A DNA stretch of 64,000 nt from Oryzias latipes (Eukaryota > Chordata > Actinopteri > Beloniformes > Adrianichthyidae), in NCBI RefSeq assembly GCF_002234675.1, contig NC_019876.2, positions 23,107,871-23,171,870 on the forward strand, in the 5' to 3' direction. This document shows positions 57,930-64,000 of this stretch, one piece after another (within the stretch, counting starts at the first letter, position 1; each line of letters opens with the position of its first letter). Under the pieces are notes generated by a model, which made no database searches, was not told where the DNA came from, and worked only from the letters and a program-made list of their open reading frames with translations. A program made the translations under genes and the position numbers.

Positions 57930-58960
57930 CTGAAGACGAGAGAGAGATGGTTTTATCTAATCTAAAGAATCACAAAACTTCTCTGTGTGTGAGAAACCTG
58001 GGGGTTATTTTTGACTCAGAGATTAATTTTCGACCACAAATTAAAAATGTCACGAAAACAGGATTTTATCATCTAAAAAATATAGCCAGAGTCCGCCCAT
58101 TTCTCTCTCTTGCCAGTACAGAGGTGCTAATGCATGCTTTTATTTCCAGCAGACTAGATTATTGTAATGCTCTGCTCTCTGGTCTTCCCAGAACATGGAC
58201 ATCAAACCTTCTAATGTGTAAACACATTACACCCATTTTAAAATCGCTGCATTGGCTCCCTGTGCACTTCAGAATTGATTTCAAAGTTCTTTTATTTGTT
58301 TCTAAATGTTTTTATGGTCTCGGGCCTTCATTTTTATCTGATATGATTTGAAAGTATGAGCCCTCACGGACCCTGAGGTCCTCTGATATAGGCCTTTTGG
58401 TTATCCCAAAAGTTGGAAGTAAAACATACGGCGAGGCCTCATTCAGTTTTTACGGACCTCGCCTGTGGAACAGCCTCCCAGAGAGCCTCAGGGCTGCAGA
58501 GACTGTTCATGTTTTTAACCCTTTTGCTATCTTAGATGACCCCACCCTCACATTGACATGTTCTCCCTGCCATGACAAAGGTGGATAAAGGTGGAAAGAT
58601 TTGATTTGTAATCCATGGACACCAGTGAAGATCACAAATCATTGAAGAAAAAAGGTTCTAGATGACCCAACTCCCAACGTTAAAGTGCCAAGGATAGCAC
58701 AAGGGTTAATCTAGCTTTAAGTAGAAATTTAAGAACCTATTTGATATTTTAATTATTTATGTTCTCTTTTTACTAGTTTTATATGTGTATGTATATGCAT
58801 TTATTTTTTTGTATTTATTTTTTTTATTTATTAATTTTTTTAGTCACGCTTACCATTTTATGTCTATTAAGGTTTATGTAATTATTTGTTTCTTGTTCAT
58901 CTTTGAAATAGATTTTAATTTTATTCCTTTTACATTTTATTTTTAACTCCAGTGTTTTCC
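57930..58960 (+). mobile_element. L2-type LINE 3' fragment with a MITE inside
   Basis: The frame from 57951 encodes RNLGVIFDSEINFRPQIKNV, HAFISSRLDYCNALLSGL, SLHWLPVHFRIDFKVLLF and FYGPRLWNSLPESLRA, the same RT C-terminus as at 4907. Compared with that copy about 14 residues are missing after NALLSG, and a stop lies near 58349. The frame is then cut by the MITE at 58517 and resumes at 58708 (NLRTYLIF). Confidence 0.8.
58517..58707 (-). mobile_element. TTAA-type MITE, copy 8, inside the L2 LINE
   Basis: TTAA flanks both ends (TTTTTAACCCTT and AAGGGTTAATC) and the insertion interrupts an L2 coding frame, which proves mobility and gives the exact boundaries of the family. Confidence 0.88.
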
Positions 58961-59240
58961 CCTGAGGGATCCTCCACATCGGTGACTGACCCTTCTCAGT
59001 GAACAGGGTTGCTGCAGTGGGATCTCCTGGGTCTGACTCTTTTGATCGGATCTGGGGGGTTCTGTGGTATTGTTCTCCGTGAACTTGGAAAATATCGTTT
59101 CCCCACTTAAGGATGAAGCCAGGTCTCTAGATTCCATCATTTTATCACTCTTTTTATCATGGTGTGTGTCTGTGTGGGGGGGGTTGTCGGCATTGGTTGT
59201 CTTGTCATTTTGTTTCTAAAGTTTGATTATATTCTATTGC

Positions 59241-59250
59241 AAATTCTATG

Positions 59251-59315
<65 letters not shown>

Positions 59316-59332
59316 CACACACACACACACGT
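59241..59332 (+). repeat. (TA)n-(CA)n compound microsatellite
   Basis: About 33 TA units followed by ACACATACACACACACACAC. Expected to be highly length-variable. Confidence 0.95.
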
Positions 59333-60356
59333 GTGTTTTATAATTTTTTATTGATGTTTTTAATTATTTTTAATGCTGGAAATAAATCAATAGACAATAA
59401 AACTCTTGGCAGCATATGTAGAAAACTTTCTAACCAGTGAATGAAATCAGACAAAAACATCCCAAAACTTATTGATTTGCAAACTTTTCTTTATACAATG
59501 TACAGAAACGTCAAAATAATCCTGATTAGACTTCAGATGTCTGCTCTGTAACCATTCAGATAAAGCAACAGTCAGTTTTAGAAAAAAATGCTTTAAAGTA
59601 CACACTGCTATGCTACATGGCACTTAAGTTTACATTCAACATGTAAAGTGATTTAGAACATCTAGATAATGTTTTTCGGATTTTTATAATATAATGTGCA
59701 ACACAGAGCTTTTATTTAAATATTATTATTATTATTATTTACACTTGGCAAACTTCCCGTTTCCTCCCACAGGTAGGTATGTTTCAAAGGGAGCCTCCTG
59801 CTGGAAACAGGTGAAAGTGCAGCTTTAATCTTGGTTAGACTTCAAGATGACGCAGCTCAAACATCAGGCCTTCTTTCATGTCAGACATTTTCAGCAACTT
59901 CCCGCTTTAAAATGACAAAGTGCAGCAACTTTTGAATAAAACTCCAATCTGTAAAGTGCCTGTAAATGTATGCAGTTCAATAAATGAACCAAAAAGGTGT
60001 AGCTCTCTTTTAAACACATATTTTTAGCTTCTCCAAATAAAAAGTAATCCAGAGGGTCATAAAAGTTTGATTAACAGACTAAAGTAAGGCTCAAATCTCT
60101 GCTCTGAACATTTGCAGCTCCTGAAGGAAACAAACTTAAGGAAATACAATGAAGCAATAATTCAACAGTTCTGAACCAAGTTTGAAGGATTTCTGTAAAT
60201 TATGTTGTTGTGCTTAAATGCTGAGACACAAGTAAAATAGAAAATCCACAAAATGTTAAAAATATTGGATGCTACAATGCTTTCTAAAAAAGGATGAGAA
60301 ATGAGAAACATGAGTAGAGGGGAACATCTCATAGTTCCTTTGCCTCCAGGTCTTCA
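59333..60356. other. 3' flank of the GIMAP gene
   Basis: A/T-rich and non-coding; probably the 3' untranslated region of the minus-strand GTPase gene. A candidate AATAAA on the minus strand lies near 59710. Nothing else seen. Confidence 0.4.
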
Positions 60357-63300
60357 TCACTTTATTGCGTCTCTAAACCTCTCAGTGACGGCCTTAGCAG
60401 CCCTCTCTGCTGCTTCTCGTGGTGTCTTTGCTCCCTTTGCTGCTTCACTTCCAGTGACACCCCCCAACACTCCTCCTGTTGTGAATACGGCTCCTGCAGT
60501 CACGCCGACTGCAATCCCAGAAGCTAAAGCTACTTCACCTCCTACAGCAGCACCAACCATGGGAACTTTTTTTATTAGGTTCATGACTTCAGACGGGTTC
60601 TTTATAGCTTTTATAACCTTCACCACCATGCCTGCCAAACCAAAGAAAGCCCCCAGCAAGGCTCCTGTTGCTATCCCTGTCAGCTGGATCAGAAAATCAT
60701 TGTGCACATTGGCTTTAGCCCTTTCCCTGACCTCTACTGGTGTCAAGTTTCCTGCTTCCCCTTTGATTTTCCCTTCGTATGCCTGGATCCTTTTCTCCAC
60801 TTCCTGGAAAACCTCATTGGTGTAGTAGCTTCCTTTTTTATCTGCCACCATTTTGTCTATGGTTTCAAACAAAGCCTGCAGCTGGAACTGGTTGCTTCTA
60901 TATTGATCAGGCGGTGTGTTGTTCCAGTGTTTGTTGTCAAAAACTAGACAGCGGCCCCCACACTTCTGTACCAGATCACTCAGATTCTTGTTCTCTGCAA
61001 CAAACTTTTCAATTTTCATCTCTGGGGGCAGTTGGTCACCGTGAGTGAAAACAATCACGGCATGCTGCAAAGCATCATTGGAAAAAAACTGGCAGATTTT
61101 ATCGACAACTTCCTGCTCCTGCTTAGTGAATTTGCCCACGTGAAACACAATGAGAAAAGCATGGGGCCCAGGAGAGCACTCTGTGAGACACCGGATGATC
61201 TCCGGCCTCAATTCATCCTCTGATCGCTTTGTGTCAAAGAAACCAGGCGTGTCCACCAAAGTGGTGTCTGCTCCGTAGATACATTTGGTCTCAGATTGAC
61301 ATAAAACTGTTCCAGAGTGTGGAGAATGATATGCAGTGAAGAGCTCCTCTCCAAATATGGTGTTGGCCAAGTGACTTTTTCCTGATCCCGTTTTTCCCAG
61401 CAGGACGATCCTCCTTGATCCTGAGAAGGAGAATGACTGTTAAACACAATAATCTTGTGTCTTTGAAACATTTGCTCTTTTGTAAAGTTATAAAAAGAAA
61501 AGAACAGTTTTTAACTTTAACATCCAAACCAACCTTTGTGTTTGAAATCTTCCTGCACAGAGGTGAAGGCCTGAAGAGAGAAGAAGGAGTTTAGACAAAG
61601 CAACACTAGCCGCGGTTACATGGGCAGAATATCTTGATCGGATCAATGGTCGGGTTAAAATTCACCCGTGCACATGGGCACAGAAAACCTTTTTCCGATT
61701 AGAACAAACGTTCCCATGGCTCACACTCTCGTTCGGAATGAATCATTTGGGCATGCACAGTAGTGTTAAAAGATCCCGGATGAGGAACTAGATCCCGTTG
61801 TAAACAAACAGCTGCCACAGACAGACAGCATGTGCTGCAGCTCCGTAATACGAGACGACCTTCCAAATGTGCTTTTATTAATGTCATGAATATTATGAAG
61901 CGCCTGTTCGCTCATCGTTATATTTAATCCGTGTGATCAGTGCTGTTTTATGAATGAAACAGAGCTGGAAGAAGGCTGAGGACAGGCTAACACGGGCTAA
62001 CAACATTAGATTAGCCTTGATGGACACAAAATGCAGGACCGTGCGAGAAACGCAGCAATCTGCATCTTAGCTGCACGTAAATGTATGGAAATAACATCAG
62101 CCTTTATTTGTTGAGACACAACTGGAAACACAAATCCACGTGACACCACGCAACATTTATTTTTTGCTCTGAAAAGTTCACACAGACCGCCCCAAAGCCA
62201 CTCTGTGAGCTAGCGGCCCGAGCTCTGTTCGAACACGGTTCCTCCTGAGTCCTGCAGCCGCTAACCCAGAGCGGCGGGGCGGCTCGCAGTCTGAATTCTC
62301 CCACACATAACAAAACGCACACGTAACAAAGCATCCTCCCCCCTCGGACACAAAATTATTAATCCAGCTCCTCTGTTCACTCTGGTGCCAGTGGACCGAG
62401 TGAGCGTCGGGGGGCACGAAGCAGTCCTTCCCTGCATCTCCCTCGTGAGGGGTGAAAGAGAGGGGAGAGCCAGCGGGGCGAGAGCGGAGCGGCGCTTTTC
62501 ACGGGGCGTCCGCAGAGCTGGTCGGTCCCGTATGAGCTCCAAAGCTTTCTCACAGCCAAACACCGTCTATGCATGACGTAAATCAGAGCAATAGTGACAC
62601 ACGATCGGAATGACCGTTTACATGCTCCACGTTCGGATAAATGATGGGTATAACCCACCTATCTCGATCGGAAAGAAATTCGGATCCGAATGAGTCTGAT
62701 CGGGGCAGAGTATTCTGAACGGCACGTTTACATGACGCATTTTCTTTCCGATCAGGCGTTCTTTCCGATTACTTTTGCCCATGTAAAAACGCAGCTAATG
62801 ACTTTGACCAGTTCAAGGTGGAACTACTGTAGGTGTGATTGACTGCAGTCATGTTGAAACTGAGAAAGGAGTTCAGGTTAGAGGCAAACTTGAAAAGTTT
62901 CAAAGTAAATGAAAAAGTGGGAGAGCACAAACAGGATCATCTGACTTCTTTCATGAAACAAACTCAGAATACTGAAATGCTGCCTTCATTTGAACCTTTA
63001 CTGTCCTGTTTGATCTTTCTGTGTCATGTTGTTGAGAAGATTTTGGACTTTGTGTCTCTTTCTAATTCTGATACATGCATTTCAAAGAACAGGACACGAA
63101 TGTTGGTACGTGCTCAGTGCTGAGCCTGCAAACTGCAAACATGAAGGATTTGTTAAAGTCCTAAAAAATAGGATTTCTAACTCCCTGTGTCTCCATGGTT
63201 TCCTGAACAATCTCAACATGAACACGCCCCCCAGCAGCAGCAGATCGTTTGAATTCTGCTTGTCCAGCAGCGGCCATGTTTACCTCTGGATCCATGCCGT

Positions 63301-63466
63301 GGTCTATTCTTGGTCCATCTTCATCCCGCTCTGGTTTCTCATGACTAACTTCTCCAGAATTTTCAGCTAACATCCCCGATGAAGACCCCCCCTTCTCTGT
63401 CAGGGGCGGAGGCTGTTGATCACAAAGGTGCAGCTCAGCATCTTCATCAGGAACGACCTCGGAGTT
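60357..63466 (-). CDS. GIMAP/AIG1-family GTPase, 5' incomplete
   Basis: Three exons join in phase: 63466-63284 (acidic N-terminal part, NSEVVPDEDAELHL to GMDPE), 61570-61534 (AFTSVQEDFKHK) and 61420-60357 (rest, stop at 60357-60359), 427 residues plus whatever lies upstream. Seen in the last exon: P-loop RIVLLGKTGSGKS (G1), DTPGFFD (G3), THGD in VIVFTHGDQLPPE (G4), then a helical region and two long Gly/Ala-rich hydrophobic stretches (GIATGALLGAFFGLAGMVV and a later AVGGEVALASGIAVG part), likely a membrane hairpin. GIMAPs are immune-associated GTPases that assemble on membranes of the ER, Golgi or lysosome/lipid droplet in lymphoid cells (family knowledge). The 63-kb exon is linked only by phase and strand. 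Intron 1 holds a transposon at 61609-62795. Confidence 0.8.
61609..62795. mobile_element. DNA transposon (non-autonomous) in GIMAP intron
   Basis: Inverted ends GCCGCGGTTACATGGGCA (left) and TGCCCATGTAAAAACGCAGC-like (right), flanked by TA on each side (61607-61608 and 62796-62797). Subterminal GATCGGA/TCCGATC motifs recur in both arms (GATCGGAT at 61637; several at 62605-62770). The middle (62180-62520) is G/C- and CpG-rich without an open frame of note. Superfamily is uncertain. Confidence 0.7.
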
Positions 63467-63544
63467 CTGTGAAAAACTCAGGAATGTTTGAAGGATCTGA
63501 CTTTTCAAACCCCAAAAAAGTTTTGCTCGTTCCTTTTATTCATC

Positions 63545-63700
63545 TGTAATAAAATATTTACCGTTATTTCTGGACTATAAGCTGCTCCCTTTGTCATACG
63601 CTTTCAACCCTGCGACTTATTCAACAATGCGGCAAATTTATGGATTTATTTCACGCCGCCGGGAGCGCTCGTGCAGTCTCGGATGGGAGGCTGAATGCAT
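63545..63700 (+). mobile_element. MITE-like fragment
   Basis: TATTTCTGGACTATAAGCTG, TTTCAACCCTGCGACTTATT and GCGGCAAATTTATGG are phrases of a widespread fish MITE-like repeat. Only one side is clear. Confidence 0.4.
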
Positions 63701-64000
63701 GATCCAACTTCCAGCAACAAGCAGCCAAACAGCATGGAGCTCACTTCAGCTTTTAGACACCTCAGTCAGGGTTCAACAAAAAGAAACACACATGCCCAGC
63801 CGCATCTCACAATCCTTTGGGGCCATTAGACCCAAAGTGCCTGTGACCGCCACTACAATCTGACGCAGCTTTCAAGTTAGAAGCAATTGTTAAAAACAGT
63901 GTAAAAAAAACACACCATCACCAACGGGTTTAGAAAAGACAGCGCATGCTCAGGAGTGAATTTACCTCAGAGTCACAGTGACACTAGCCCATCTATTTAG
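63701..64000. other. Window end, no defined feature
   Basis: Possible further upstream exon of the GIMAP gene on the minus strand: a donor-like CTGAG|GTAAATTC is at about 63964, resembling the donor after the 63284 exon, but no exon can be delimited. Confidence 0.25.

Noticed and set aside
60301-60825. Plus-strand 174-codon frame
   Set aside because: It is antisense to the Gly/Ala-rich end of the GIMAP gene and reflects its codon composition.

Overview
This window is nuclear DNA from a ray-finned (teleost) fish. The evidence is intron-containing vertebrate genes, teleost-style repeats (Tc1, L2, RTE and L1-like LINEs, tRNA-derived SINEs, hAT and Harbinger elements, a TTAA-flanked MITE) and A/T-rich intergenic DNA. 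There are no operons, CRISPR arrays or prokaryotic features.

Layout. 1-905: broken ankyrin/SOCS-box (ASB-like) gene with a SINE inside an exon and its 3' end lost at a transposon. 908-6326: Tc1-like transposon carrying two nested LINE insertions. 6354-7558: possible solo LTR. 8244-10730: intact-looking four-exon gene for a 321-residue protein I cannot name; its last intron is almost entirely a 14-bp minisatellite. 11170-12333 (-): last three exons of a SLC39A11 (ZIP11)-type zinc transporter, a pseudogene with two stops, a damaged metal motif and a hAT insertion. 12405-20520: dense TE graveyard (LINE head, gypsy integrase split by a Harbinger element, L1 RT, an unexplained 3.7 kb block, LINE tail, hAT end). 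20530-25860: nothing coding seen. 25869-31000 (-) and 36510-40862 (-): two leukotriene-B4-receptor-like GPCR genes in tandem, one with three and one with four coding exons. 41-52 kb: mostly repeats. 52468-53288: rearranged copy of the second receptor's 5' part, bounded by MITE sequence. 53.3-59.4 kb: more MITEs, a hAT nested in a MITE, SINE and L2 remnants. 60357-63466 (-): a GIMAP/AIG1-family GTPase gene with a 1.2 kb transposon in an intron.

The functional content is immune-flavoured: two chemoattractant-type lipid receptors and a GIMAP GTPase, but nothing in the sequence links them in one pathway. I found no wholly new system. The most informative observations are the receptor fragment between MITE copies, the D-to-Y change in the receptor DRY motif, a 41-nt microexon, the ZIP11 pseudogene, the uncharacterised gene, and the unexplained block at 16.0-19.75 kb. 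All gene models were made by reading splice signals and phases by eye; no alignment or transcript data were used.
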